A program made the position numbers and the translations under genes. From the NCBI RefSeq assembly GCF_003002815.1, contig NZ_PVTF01000001.1, positions 186,001 through 250,000 on the forward strand: a DNA stretch of 64,000 nucleotides, in the 5' to 3' direction. Position 1 is the stretch's first letter; each line of letters begins with the position of its first letter. Below, one piece after another: positions 17,428 to 25,500 of the stretch. The notes under the pieces were generated by a model. That model was not told where the DNA came from, did no database searches, and saw only the letters and a list, made by a program, of their open reading frames with translations. The stretch comes from Umezawaea tangerina. Lineage in GTDB: Bacteria; Actinomycetota; Actinomycetes; Mycobacteriales; Pseudonocardiaceae.

Positions 17428-18042
17428 CTACTTCGGCAGTCGGGTGGACAGGTAGCCCCTGATCAGGGACTTCGCCTCGTCCAGCACGCGCTGCTCGCCG
17501 TTGGGGTCGATGCGGAACGCCAGGTCGAGCACGCCGTCCGCGGCCTGGACGGCCACGGCGATCGGCAGCTGGAGCTCGTCGAGCGGGATGCCGAACTTCG
17601 CGGCGATCAGCTCGACCATCCGGTCGGAGATGACCGCGTTGTTGTCGCGCTTGTCGTCCAGCAGCCGCATGTCGACGGCGTCGCCGAACCGGACCTTGCT
17701 GAACGCGGGCACGTCGCGGTGCATGCCGACGTAGGCGTCGAAGATCGTGTCGACCGCGTCCCACCAGTGTTCGAGCGGTGTCTTGGCGAACCGCGCGGTG
17801 ATGGTGTCCATGAACTTGTCGAGGTTGCGCATGGTCAGGGCCTGCACCACCGCGCGCTTGTCGGGGAAGAACTGGTAGAGAGAGCCGACGGCAACGCCCG
17901 CGCGCTCGGCGATGAGTGTTGTCGTCACCCCGTCGTAGCCGACTTCCTCGATCAGCGAGGCGCATGCTTCGAGCATCCGCTCGACGCGTTTGGCGCTCCG
18001 TTGCTGCACCGGTTGGCGGCGCAGCGGGGTGGAACTGGTCAC
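17428..18042 (-). CDS. TetR-family transcriptional regulator
   Basis: 204-residue repressor with an N-terminal HTH (MLEACASLIEEVGYDGVTTT, then IAERAGVAVGSLYQFFPDK, the TetR recognition helix signature) and a C-terminal ligand-binding domain. The GTG at 18042 is chosen because TGGAG lies about 8 bases upstream; an ATG at 18075 without a ribosome site is the alternative. It is divergent from the beta-glucosidase/MFS pair (start 18180), so it is the likely regulator of that sugar operon. The inducer cannot be read from the sequence. Confidence 0.88.
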   Translation of the reverse strand: MTSSTPLRRQPVQQRSAKRVERMLEACASLIEEVGYDGVTTTLIAERAGVAVGSLYQFFPDKRAVVQALTMRNLDKFMDTITARFAKTPLEHWWDAVDTIFDAYVGMHRDVPAFSKVRFGDAVDMRLLDDKRDNNAVISDRMVELIAAKFGIPLDELQLPIAVAVQAADGVLDLAFRIDPNGEQRVLDEAKSLIRGYLSTRLPK

Positions 18043-18179
18043 GGCGACTCCAGGCGACGACGTTGGGACCCCCATAGTGCCTGCTCGACGCGGTTCGCAC
18101 TTCCCTGTGAGCCGCAACACGCTTACGATCCGAATCGGTTTCACGTTCTGGACCTGGAAAAACCACCCGGAGGCGTTGC

Positions 18180-19466
18180 ATGCCGTTGCCCGACGAGTTC
18201 CTGTGGGGTGTGTCCACCTCCGCCTTCCAGATCGAGGGAGCGTTCACCGAAGGTGGTCGCGGCCCGTCCGTGTGGGACCGGTTCTCACCGGTGCGCGACG
18301 ACGACACCGGTGAGGTGGCGTGCGACCACTACCACCGCTACGCCGACGACATCGCCCTGATGAAGGACCTCGGGGTGGGCGCGTACCGGTTCTCCGTCGC
18401 CTGGCCACGCGTGCAGCCGACCGGGAAGGGCCCCGCGAACGCCGAGGGCCTCGACTTCTACGACCGGCTCGTCGACGGCCTCGTCGAAGCGGGCATCGAC
18501 CCGGTCGCGACCCTCTACCACTGGGACACCCCGCTGGAACTGGAGGACGAGGGCGGCTGGCTGGGCCGCGACATCACCGAGCGGTTCGCCGAGTACGCGG
18601 CGCTGGTGGCCGACCGGCTCGCCGATCGGGTGAAACTCTGGATCCCGATCAACGAACCGGTCGTCGTCACGCTTTCGGGCTACGCGATCGGGGAGCACGC
18701 GCCGGGCAAGTCGCTGCTCTTCGGCTCGCTGCCCGCCGCCCACCACCTCAACCTCGCGCACGGCCTGGCCGTCCAGGCGCTCCGGGCGAACGGCGCCGAC
18801 GCCGTCGGCACGGCGAACAACCACTCGCCCGCGTGGCCGGAGTCGGACTCGCCGGAGGACCGGTTCGCCGCGGGCTTCTACGACACCATCCACAACCGGC
18901 TGTTCGCGGACCCGCAGCTCACCGGCGCGTACCCGGAGGAGGCGACGCCGTTCCTGCCGATCGTCGACGGCGACCTGGAGAAGATCGCCGCCCCGCTCGA
19001 CTTCTACGGCGTGAACTACTACAACCCGACCCGGCTGCGGGCCACCGGCGAGGGCGAGCCGCTGCCGTTCGAGCGGATCGACATCGACGAGTACCCGAAG
19101 ACCGGCTTCGGCTGGCCGGTCGTGCCCGCCGGGCTGACCGAGGTGTTGACCTCGCTGCGGGAGCGCTACGGCGACCGCCTGCCGCCGGTCTACATCACCG
19201 AAAGCGGCTGCAGCTACCCCGGCGAGGGTACCAGCCCGGAGGAGCTGGCCGACCAGGAGCGGATCGACTACCTCGACGCGCACCTCCGGGCGGCCCGCGA
19301 GGCAGGCGTCCGCGGCTACTTCGTCTGGTCGATCATGGACAACTTCGAGTGGGACGCGGGCTACTCCCAGCGCTTCGGCTTGGTGCACGTGGACTACAAG
19401 ACGCAGGAACGGACCCCGCGCGACTCCTACCGCTGGTACCGCGATGTCATCGCCCGCGAGAGCTGA
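18180..19466 (+). CDS. Glycoside hydrolase family 1 beta-glucosidase
   Basis: 428-residue retaining beta-glycosidase. It starts with FLWGVSTSAFQIEGA, has the acid/base Glu159 in INEP and the nucleophile Glu341 in YITESG, and ends with FVWSIMDNFEWDAGYSQRFGLVHVDY. No signal peptide, so it works on imported disaccharides in the cytoplasm. GGAGG precedes the ATG. It overlaps the downstream MFS gene by 23 bp, so transporter and hydrolase are co-translated. Likely controlled by the divergent TetR protein. Confidence 0.95.
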   Translation: MPLPDEFLWGVSTSAFQIEGAFTEGGRGPSVWDRFSPVRDDDTGEVACDHYHRYADDIALMKDLGVGAYRFSVAWPRVQPTGKGPANAEGLDFYDRLVDGLVEAGIDPVATLYHWDTPLELEDEGGWLGRDITERFAEYAALVADRLADRVKLWIPINEPVVVTLSGYAIGEHAPGKSLLFGSLPAAHHLNLAHGLAVQALRANGADAVGTANNHSPAWPESDSPEDRFAAGFYDTIHNRLFADPQLTGAYPEEATPFLPIVDGDLEKIAAPLDFYGVNYYNPTRLRATGEGEPLPFERIDIDEYPKTGFGWPVVPAGLTEVLTSLRERYGDRLPPVYITESGCSYPGEGTSPEELADQERIDYLDAHLRAAREAGVRGYFVWSIMDNFEWDAGYSQRFGLVHVDYKTQERTPRDSYRWYRDVIARES

Positions 19467-20679
19467 GGCGCTCGGCGAACCGGAGGTCCCGGTCCGCCGG
19501 AGCTGGATGGCGTGGCTCTTCTTCGCCAACCTGGGGCTGTGGCTCGGGGTGTACGCGCCGATCCAGGTGCTGCTCCCGCAGCAGGCCGAGCTGTTCGACA
19601 ACGCCAACAAGGAGCTGGTGTTCGGCCTGGTCACGGGCGCGGGAGCCGTCGCGGCGCTGCTCGCGAACCCGGTGATCGGCCTGCTGTCGGACCGCACCAC
19701 GTCCCGGTTCGGCCGCAGGCACCCGTGGACGCTGACCGGTGCGCTGATCGGCGCGGCCGGGCTGGTCGTCCTGGCCAACGCGCCCGACATCACCGTGATG
19801 ACCATCGGCTGGTGCCTGGTCCAGGCCGGGCTGAACGGCATGCTGGCCAGCCTCACGTCCGTGGTGCCCGACCAGGTGCCGGTCGGCCAGCGGGCGACGG
19901 TCGGCGGACTGGTCGGGATCAGCCAGATGCTGGGCACGGTGCTCGGCGCGGTCGTGGTGACGCTGCTGGTGACCGGGCTGACCAACGGCTACCTGGCGTG
20001 CGCCGCGATCGTCGTGGTCGGCGCGCTGCTGTTCGTCGTGATCACCCCCGACGTCCGGCTGCCGAAGGCGCTGCGCCCGTCGTTCGCGCTGCGCGAGATG
20101 TGGATCTCACCGAGGCGGCACCCCGACTTCAGCTGGGCGTGGGGCTGCCACTTCATGATCAACCTCGGCAACGCGTTCGGCACGCTCTACCTGCTGTTCT
20201 TCCTCGCCGACGTGGTCCACTACCCGTCCCCCGAGGACGGGCTGCTGATCCTGATGGCCCTCTACGGCGTCGCGCTCGTCATCGGCGCGGTGGTGTTCGG
20301 CTCGATGTCCGACCGCTCGGGCAAGCGCAAGCCGTTCGTCCTCCTCGCCGTCGTCGTGATGGCCGTCGCCGCGCTGCTGCTCGTCGTCTGGCAGACGTGG
20401 ACCGCCGCGCTGATCGCCGCACCGCTGCTGGGTGTCGGGTTCGGCGTGTACATGGCCGTGGCGCTGGCCCTGCTCACGCAGGTGCTGCCTGCCGCGGCCG
20501 ACCGGGCGAAGGACCTCGGCGTGGTCAACATCGCGAACGCGCTGCCGCAGGTCGTGGCCCCGCTGCTGACCACGGTCGTGCTCGCCAACCTCGGCGGTTA
20601 CCGGGGCCTGTTCGCGGTCTCGGCCCTCGCCACGGTCATCGCCGGTTTCCTGGTCACCAGGGTCAAGTCCGTTTCCTAG
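19444..20679 (+). CDS. MFS transporter, probably for the beta-glucoside used by the adjacent GH1 enzyme
   Basis: 411-residue polytopic membrane protein with about 12 TM segments. MFS signature loops are visible as GLLSDRTTSRFGRRHPW (between TM2 and TM3) and GSMSDRSGKRKPFV (the same loop in the second half). The architecture is that of sugar/cation symporters of the MFS superfamily. Its start lies inside the 3' end of the beta-glucosidase gene. Substrate assignment rests on context only. Confidence 0.88.
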   Translation: MSSPARAEALGEPEVPVRRSWMAWLFFANLGLWLGVYAPIQVLLPQQAELFDNANKELVFGLVTGAGAVAALLANPVIGLLSDRTTSRFGRRHPWTLTGALIGAAGLVVLANAPDITVMTIGWCLVQAGLNGMLASLTSVVPDQVPVGQRATVGGLVGISQMLGTVLGAVVVTLLVTGLTNGYLACAAIVVVGALLFVVITPDVRLPKALRPSFALREMWISPRRHPDFSWAWGCHFMINLGNAFGTLYLLFFLADVVHYPSPEDGLLILMALYGVALVIGAVVFGSMSDRSGKRKPFVLLAVVVMAVAALLLVVWQTWTAALIAAPLLGVGFGVYMAVALALLTQVLPAAADRAKDLGVVNIANALPQVVAPLLTTVVLANLGGYRGLFAVSALATVIAGFLVTRVKSVS

Positions 20680-20694
20680 AGCTGGAGGTCGTGC

Positions 20695-21489
20695 GTGCGG
20701 TTGGCAGGCAAGACCGTGTTGATCACCGGAGCGTCGCAGGGGATCGGTGCGGCGACCGCTGAGCTGGTGGCGAGCAAGGGCGCACGGGTCGTACTTGTGG
20801 CCCGCAGCGCCGAGCTGCTGTCCGAGCACGCCGAACGGATAGCGGCGATCGGCGGACGGGCTGTCGTCCATCCGGCCGATCTCGCGGACAGCGCCCAGAT
20901 CGCCGCGCTGGCCGCGCGGGTGCTGGGCGAGTTCGGGCCGCCGGACGTCCTGGTGAATAACGCGGGTGTCGGCAGGTGGCTCTTCCTGGACGACACCGAA
21001 CCCGACGAGCTCCGGAACATGGTCGCGCTCCCGTTCACGGCCGCTTTGGAGCTGACCCGCGCGCTCCTCCCGGCGATGCGGGAACGCGGCAGCGGGTGGG
21101 TGGTCAACGTGAACTCACCGGTGTCGCGGCTGCCAATCCCCGGCGCGACCGGGTACGTGACGGCGCGCTTCGCGTTGCGCGGACTCACCGAAGCGCTGCG
21201 GATGGACCTGCGCGGCAGCGGGATCGGGGTCAGCGAGGTGGTGCCCGGCAAGGTGAGCAGCGAGTACTTCGCCAACAACGCAGGCGCGGAGGAGCGGATC
21301 CCGGCGTTGGCGCGGCTGGCCATCCCGACCAGCACCCCGGAGAAGGTGGCCGCCGTCATCGCGTCGGCCGTCGAACGGGAGCGCACCGAGGTCGTCTTCC
21401 CGTGGCAGCTCAAGGCTTTCGAACTGACCGGCAGGCTCTTCCCGGCACTGACCCGCTACCTGAGCTGGCGCACCGGCACACACCGCTGA
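20695..21489 (+). CDS. Short-chain dehydrogenase/reductase with the catalytic Lys replaced by Arg
   Basis: 264-residue classical SDR: TGASQGIGAA cofactor loop, NNAG motif, catalytic Ser in VNVNSPVS and Tyr in GYVTARFAL. The usual Tyr-x-x-x-Lys is Tyr-x-x-x-Arg here, so catalysis may be weakened or altered. It starts with GTG at 20695 (a GTG at 20691 is out of frame), 15 bp after the MFS gene, with GGAGG upstream. It probably belongs to the same transcript. Substrate unknown. Confidence 0.85.
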   Translation: MRLAGKTVLITGASQGIGAATAELVASKGARVVLVARSAELLSEHAERIAAIGGRAVVHPADLADSAQIAALAARVLGEFGPPDVLVNNAGVGRWLFLDDTEPDELRNMVALPFTAALELTRALLPAMRERGSGWVVNVNSPVSRLPIPGATGYVTARFALRGLTEALRMDLRGSGIGVSEVVPGKVSSEYFANNAGAEERIPALARLAIPTSTPEKVAAVIASAVERERTEVVFPWQLKAFELTGRLFPALTRYLSWRTGTHR

Positions 21490-21500
21490 CCACGTGAAAT

Positions 21501-21541
21501 CGGCCCCGATGCCCGCGCGGGAGGTGCGGACATCAGGGCCG
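21501..21541 (+). terminator. Probable terminator after the SDR gene
   Basis: CGGCCCCGATG pairs with CATCAGGGCCG with one mismatch; the intervening bases can also pair in part. It begins 12 bases after the stop. Confidence 0.5.
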
Positions 21542-21700
21542 AGGTTGGAGTCCGCGGACCAGTATTGGTCGGGGAGGGGAAGGTGGCACAACACCGGCCC
21601 GCGGAAGACTGTTGAGTTGTGGTGGTACCTGGCCGGCGATCCGGTACGTCGCGGTCGGGGGGTCGCCCGTCCCGAATCGCCGGCCAGTAGGCGGCGCCGA

Positions 21701-21731
21701 GGCCGTGTCGTGTCGGGGGAACGACACGGCC
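21701..21731 (-). terminator. Terminator of the 22439-21743 operon
   Basis: Perfect 11-bp stem (GGCCGTGTCGT with its complement) and 9-base loop, 12 bp beyond the TAA of the minus-strand gene ending at 21743. The stretch 21542-21700 shows nothing convincing. Confidence 0.6.
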
Positions 21732-21742
21732 CCGGCCGCCCG

Positions 21743-22102
21743 TTAGTGGGCTCGAACCACCGCGCGGCGAGACCTGGTGACAGGAGGAGTCACCGGGGCT
21801 GCGCGCAGGTGGCGAGCCGGGCGCGGGGCCAAACCGCCCGCGACCAGGTGTTCGTACGCGGCGCGCCACACCGAGCAAGGAGACTTCTGCTGCCGCCAAC
21901 GACTGGAGCACTCAGGGCAGTTGCCCTTCTCGTCCGGTTCGTGCGCGGCGAGCAGCGCTCGCCATCCCTCGGTCAGCCGGGGGAGCTCGGATCGAGCCAC
22001 CGAGAGCAGGGACGGGGCGTCGGCTTGGCTGGCCAGCTCGGTGAGCAGGTCCAGTCGCTCCCACACCGCGTTGCGGAGGACTTGTCCAAGGATCTCGTCC
22101 AT
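21743..22102 (-). CDS. Small Cys-containing hypothetical protein (putative zinc-ribbon-like)
   Basis: 119 residues. The N-terminus is helical (MDEILGQVLRNAVWERLDLL). The centre has CPECSSRWRQQKSPCSVW, with three cysteines spaced as in a small metal-binding knuckle; the tail is basic and Pro-rich. I know of no named function. It follows the 22116-22439 gene after 13 bp, so the two form an operon divergent from the HTH/TPR regulator, which suggests a regulatory or accessory role. The in-frame upstream extension is low-complexity and was not used. Confidence 0.65.
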   Translation of the reverse strand: MDEILGQVLRNAVWERLDLLTELASQADAPSLLSVARSELPRLTEGWRALLAAHEPDEKGNCPECSSRWRQQKSPCSVWRAAYEHLVAGGLAPRPARHLRAAPVTPPVTRSRRAVVRAH

Positions 22103-22115
22103 CGAAACGTCACCG

Positions 22116-22439
22116 TCACCTTTCCGCCTGCTCGGCGGCTTCGCGTAGCGCAGCCCTGAGCTGTACGAGTTGATCGGCCGAGAGCACCGCGGTCTCACCG
22201 GGAGGACCGACCAGGACCACGCGGTCCTGGTCCACCACAACGGTGAGGCAGCGCTCACGGTCGACCACGTCGCTGCAGCGGATCCGCCACCAACGACGTT
22301 GCCCAGTCGAACCGCGCCATCCGGAGCCAAGGTCGTTGGACTCCTGGACGGACAGGGAAGACGGAGTGGAACCCGTGGTGACGGCAGGCTCTGCCGAACC
22401 ACCACGTGTGGTGGTCACCGCCCGCTCGATCAGATCCAC
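22116..22439 (-). CDS. Small hypothetical protein
   Basis: 107 residues, GTG start at 22439 preceded by GGAGAGG. The first half is Ser/Thr/Gly-rich. The second half looks like a small beta domain (LTVVVDQDRVVLVGPPGE) followed by an amphipathic helix (LSADQLVQLRAALREAAEQ). No family recognised. First gene of a two-gene minus-strand unit divergent from the HTH/TPR regulator, 194 bp away. Confidence 0.65.
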   Translation of the reverse strand: MDLIERAVTTTRGGSAEPAVTTGSTPSSLSVQESNDLGSGWRGSTGQRRWWRIRCSDVVDRERCLTVVVDQDRVVLVGPPGETAVLSADQLVQLRAALREAAEQAER

Positions 22440-22564
22440 TTGGTGTTCCTCTCCGTGCTCACTCGCTTACCGGAACTTAGATTGCGATGATTCATGCCGG
22501 ATCGGGACGTCATAGCGCTGGCCGGTGGGACTTCCACGATGAGCGGTCAGCGGAGTTCGGCAGA

Positions 22565-22587
22565 GCCGATCAGCTCTGCTGATCGGC
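22565..22587. promoter_or_regulatory. Perfect palindrome upstream of the HTH/TPR regulator (candidate operator)
   Basis: GCCGATCAGC-TCT-GCTGATCGGC, a 10-bp exact inverted repeat with a 3-bp spacer, centred 58 bp before the ATG at 22634. A -10-like TACTCT lies at 22614-22619, so the palindrome sits at or just upstream of the -35 region. It resembles a site for a dimeric HTH protein. Confidence 0.55.
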
Positions 22588-22633
22588 ACTTCTCGCAGTT
22601 GGGGGAGTGCCCCTACTCTGCCGTTGACGCCCA

Positions 22634-24037
22634 ATGGACTGTGAGGCGGCGAAATTGAACACCATCGGTTCGCAAGGTTCTCCTGTGACGCCCGAGGTCT
22701 GGGACCAGCAGGAGATGCGGGACGCGCTGGCGCGGCGTGAGATCAGTTCGGTGTACCGGCTGCTCCGCCGACACGGCGTGTCGCAGCGCCAGATCGCGGC
22801 GCTGACTGGCCAGTCGCAGTCCGAGGTCTCGGAGATCCTCAAGGGTCGTCAGGTCATGGCCTACGACGTCCTGACGCGGATCGCCGTGGGCTTGGGTGTC
22901 CCAAGGGGATACATGGGCCTCGCTTACGACGAGGCAACGGCAGTACGGGTGGCCGCGACCGCGGACTCACCCAATTCTGAGGAGGACGAGTCGGTGAAGC
23001 GTCGGAAGTTCCTCGCGCACGCCGCCGCCGTGACAGTCGGCGCGGCCGTGCTCGGTACGGACTCCGGGTCGTGGGTTTCCAACCCCACACAGACTCCGGC
23101 CCCTGGACGTATCGGCATGACCGACGTCCGACAGGTGGAAGCCGCTACCCGCGCCCTGCGAGCGCTGGACTACCAGTACGGCGGCGGCTCCTGTCGCGAC
23201 GCAGTGGTGGCCCAGTTGTCGTGGGGCCAGCAGATGCTGGGCGCGAACGCGACCGACCTGGTGCGGGAGCGCCTCTTCGTGGCTCTCGCCGACCTGCACA
23301 ACCTGGCCGGGTGGACGTCGTTCGACACCGGTCTGATGGACTCCGCCCGCAACCACTTCGGGCAGGCGCTCGACCTCGCGAAGCAGGGCCGCAACGAGGC
23401 GCTGGTGGCCAACATCCTGTACCGGATGGGCCGGGTGTACTTGCACCAGGACGCGCCGGACGACGCGCTCAAGGTGTTCCAGCTCGGTCAGCTGGCCGCG
23501 CAGAACTCCGGTTCCGAGCTGGCCGTCGGGATACTGTGCGCGAACGAGGCGTGGGCCTACGCGAAGATGGGTTCCGACGACCAGGCCATCAAGCTGCTGG
23601 GCCGGGCACGGGACGAGTTCGCCAGGGCGAACGTCGGCGAAGCGCCCGCGTGGGCCAAGTTCTTCACCGAGATCGACCTGTCGTCGATGATCGGCACGGT
23701 GCACACGGAGCTGGCCCAGACGGTGGACCCGAAGTACACGCGGACCGCGATCCCGGCGCTGTCCAAGGCCGTCAACACCTTCGGCGAGGACATGAGCCGC
23801 AGCCGGTCGTTCAACCTGACCTCGCTGTCGATCAACCACCTCATCGAGGGCGACGTCGACCACGGCACCAAGGTCGGCCGCCAGGCCATCGACCTCTCCG
23901 AGGGGCTGAAGTCCGTGCGCACCAAGCACCGGATGAAGCCCTTGCTCCAGGAGGCCGACAAGCGCCGCAACAACCCCGATGCCCGTGAGCTGGCGGACCG
24001 CCTTGCCAAGTTCACCGGCAGCGACACCGCGGCCTGA
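22634..24037 (+). CDS. XRE-type HTH regulator with C-terminal TPR-like region
   Basis: 467 residues. An XRE helix-turn-helix lies at about 35-90 (YRLLRRHGVSQRQIAALTGQ then SEVSEILKGRQVMAYDVLTR). A KRRKFLAHAAAVTVGAAVLG segment follows (about 118-137) that looks like a twin-arginine signal placed mid-protein, and then a long helical-repeat region (about 150-460) with TPR-like units. This layout is common in actinomycete developmental and antibiotic regulators. Alternative start: GTG at 22685. It may bind the palindrome at 22565-22587. A phosphotransferase gene begins 14 bp downstream. Confidence 0.82.
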   Translation: MDCEAAKLNTIGSQGSPVTPEVWDQQEMRDALARREISSVYRLLRRHGVSQRQIAALTGQSQSEVSEILKGRQVMAYDVLTRIAVGLGVPRGYMGLAYDEATAVRVAATADSPNSEEDESVKRRKFLAHAAAVTVGAAVLGTDSGSWVSNPTQTPAPGRIGMTDVRQVEAATRALRALDYQYGGGSCRDAVVAQLSWGQQMLGANATDLVRERLFVALADLHNLAGWTSFDTGLMDSARNHFGQALDLAKQGRNEALVANILYRMGRVYLHQDAPDDALKVFQLGQLAAQNSGSELAVGILCANEAWAYAKMGSDDQAIKLLGRARDEFARANVGEAPAWAKFFTEIDLSSMIGTVHTELAQTVDPKYTRTAIPALSKAVNTFGEDMSRSRSFNLTSLSINHLIEGDVDHGTKVGRQAIDLSEGLKSVRTKHRMKPLLQEADKRRNNPDARELADRLAKFTGSDTAA

Positions 24038-24051
24038 GACCGGGCGGCCTG

Positions 24052-24969
24052 ATGTCCTCGACGGTCGCGCTCGACGGTCGGTTCACCAGGGAGAAGCTGT
24101 CCGGCGCACTGCGTCGGCTGTGCGCCGAGCTGGGGCTCGACCACCGCGGCGCGAGACTGGTGAAGTTCACCAGCAACGCTGTTTTCGAACTGCCGGCTGA
24201 GCGGCTGGTGGTGCGGATCGTGGGCTCGATGGGCCTGCGGCACCGCGCCGCCAAGGTGGTGCGGGTGGCCACCTGGCTGGCCGAGCACGACGTCCCGGCG
24301 GTCCGGTTGGTGACCGGGATCCCGCAGCCGATCGCCGTCGGGGAGCACCTGGCGACGCTCTGGCACGTGGTCCCCGAGCACCCCAAACCGGCTCGCGGGC
24401 TCGACGGCCGGGACCTCGCGAGCGTGCTGCGGAGGTGGCACGCGCTGCCCGCTCCGACGTTCGAACTGCCCGGATGGGCACCGCTCGACGACGTCCGGCG
24501 TCGACTCGCCGATGCGGAAGAGCTGTCCGATCAGGACCGGGCGTTCCTCGAAGAACGTTGCACGGCCCTCGACGAACGGCTCGCGGATCTGCGACCGGTC
24601 CTCCCGAGGGGCGTGCTGCACGGCGACGCGCACCTCGGCAACCTGATCGCGAGCCCCACCGGGCCCGTGATCTGCGACTTCGACTCGACGTCGGTCGGCC
24701 CGCGCGAGTGGGACCTCAGCTCGCTGCCCGTCGGCGTCGCCCGGTTCGGGCACTCGCCCCGCTGGCAGCGCCAGCTCGTCCGCGGTTACCGGTTCGACGT
24801 CACTCGTTGGGATGGCTTCGCCGTCCTTCGCGACGTGCGTGAGCTGAAACTCACCACGAGCGCGCTGCCGATCTTGCGCAGCCACCCCGGAGTTCGCGCT
24901 GAGCTGCGGAAACGCCTCGACTCGCTGCGTAGGGGTGACCCCACCGCGCGGTGGGCCCCCTACCGCTGA
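24052..24969 (+). CDS. Aminoglycoside-phosphotransferase-family kinase
   Basis: 305-residue APH/choline-kinase-fold protein with the catalytic loop HGDAHLGNLI and metal-binding CDFDSTSVGPREWDL. The N-lobe lysine is expected in ERLVVRIVG, where Arg occupies the usual region. The substrate may be a small metabolite rather than an antibiotic, because these genes commonly accompany HTH/TPR regulators in actinomycetes. It lies 14 bp after the regulator, probably in the same transcript. Confidence 0.85.
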   Translation: MSSTVALDGRFTREKLSGALRRLCAELGLDHRGARLVKFTSNAVFELPAERLVVRIVGSMGLRHRAAKVVRVATWLAEHDVPAVRLVTGIPQPIAVGEHLATLWHVVPEHPKPARGLDGRDLASVLRRWHALPAPTFELPGWAPLDDVRRRLADAEELSDQDRAFLEERCTALDERLADLRPVLPRGVLHGDAHLGNLIASPTGPVICDFDSTSVGPREWDLSSLPVGVARFGHSPRWQRQLVRGYRFDVTRWDGFAVLRDVRELKLTTSALPILRSHPGVRAELRKRLDSLRRGDPTARWAPYR

Positions 24970-25094
24970 GAACCTGTCGTCCAGGCCACGAACCGGTAAC
25001 GCCTGCGCTCCGGATTCCGACGTTGGCTTCGAAGGGCGCATTTTTGCGCCCTGGGTTCGGACGGGGACTTCGACGGGCGAGGTGGGTAGCCACG

Positions 25095-25394
25095 ATGAGT
25101 GAGATCGTGACTCGGATCGGGATGCGGCGGTGGCGCGCTCGGCGTGCCCTGCGCTCGGCCCGTCTGCTCGACGAGGTCGTCGACACCCAACTCCCGCTGC
25201 TGGCCTCGTTCAGCGAGGAGCGGCGTCGCCGTTCGGCCGACTACCTGGCCGAACTGGTGAAGCTCGCCCAGGACTACCGGTACTTCGCGAACGGCTGGAT
25301 CGACGCGAAGGAGCTCGAACGCCGTGGTCAGGAGGCCATCGTGCAGCTCAGCAGGCTGCGCGAGGACCCGACCGCGCGACTGATCAACGACTGA
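25095..25394 (+). CDS. Small helical hypothetical protein
   Basis: 99 residues, ATG at 25095. The N-terminus is very basic (RIGMRRWRARRALRSARL) and the rest is predicted helical (YLAELVKLAQDYRYFANGW, ELERRGQEAIVQLSRL). No family recognised. It lies 125 bp after the phosphotransferase gene and may share its transcript. An upstream in-frame extension exists but is poorly protein-like. Confidence 0.6.
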   Translation: MSEIVTRIGMRRWRARRALRSARLLDEVVDTQLPLLASFSEERRRRSADYLAELVKLAQDYRYFANGWIDAKELERRGQEAIVQLSRLREDPTARLIND

Positions 25395-25470
25395 GACCGG
25401 ATCCGCAGCTCAGCGCGCCAAAGGCACCGCTCGCCGTTTGAGATCATCCGGCCATCGGGAGTTTCCGCGA

Positions 25471-25486
25471 TGTTTCACGTTGAACA
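25471..25486. promoter_or_regulatory. Degenerate parS-like site
   Basis: TGTTTCACGTTGAACA matches the ParB site TGTTTCACGTGAAACA at 14 of 16 positions. It lies in the 106-bp gap between convergent genes, and the pknB operon indicates that oriC is near, where parS sites cluster. The two mismatches fall in the right half-site, so binding is uncertain. Confidence 0.45.
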
Positions 25487-25500
25487 CGCGACTGCGCAGG

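Noticed and set aside
18110-18145. TetR operator palindrome in the 18043-18179 region
   Set aside because: CGATCCGAATCG is only an imperfect dyad with two mismatched positions; too weak to call.
16066-18360. 764-codon plus-strand frame across the lactone oxidase and TetR genes
   Set aside because: Low-complexity Arg/Pro-rich shadow overlapping two well-supported genes.
21490-21505. Second parS site (CCACGTGAAATC)
   Set aside because: Only the right half matches the ParB consensus; the left half differs at most positions.
21490-22160. Plus-strand frames in 21494-22159
   Set aside because: They are antisense to the small Cys-containing gene and have no start signals.
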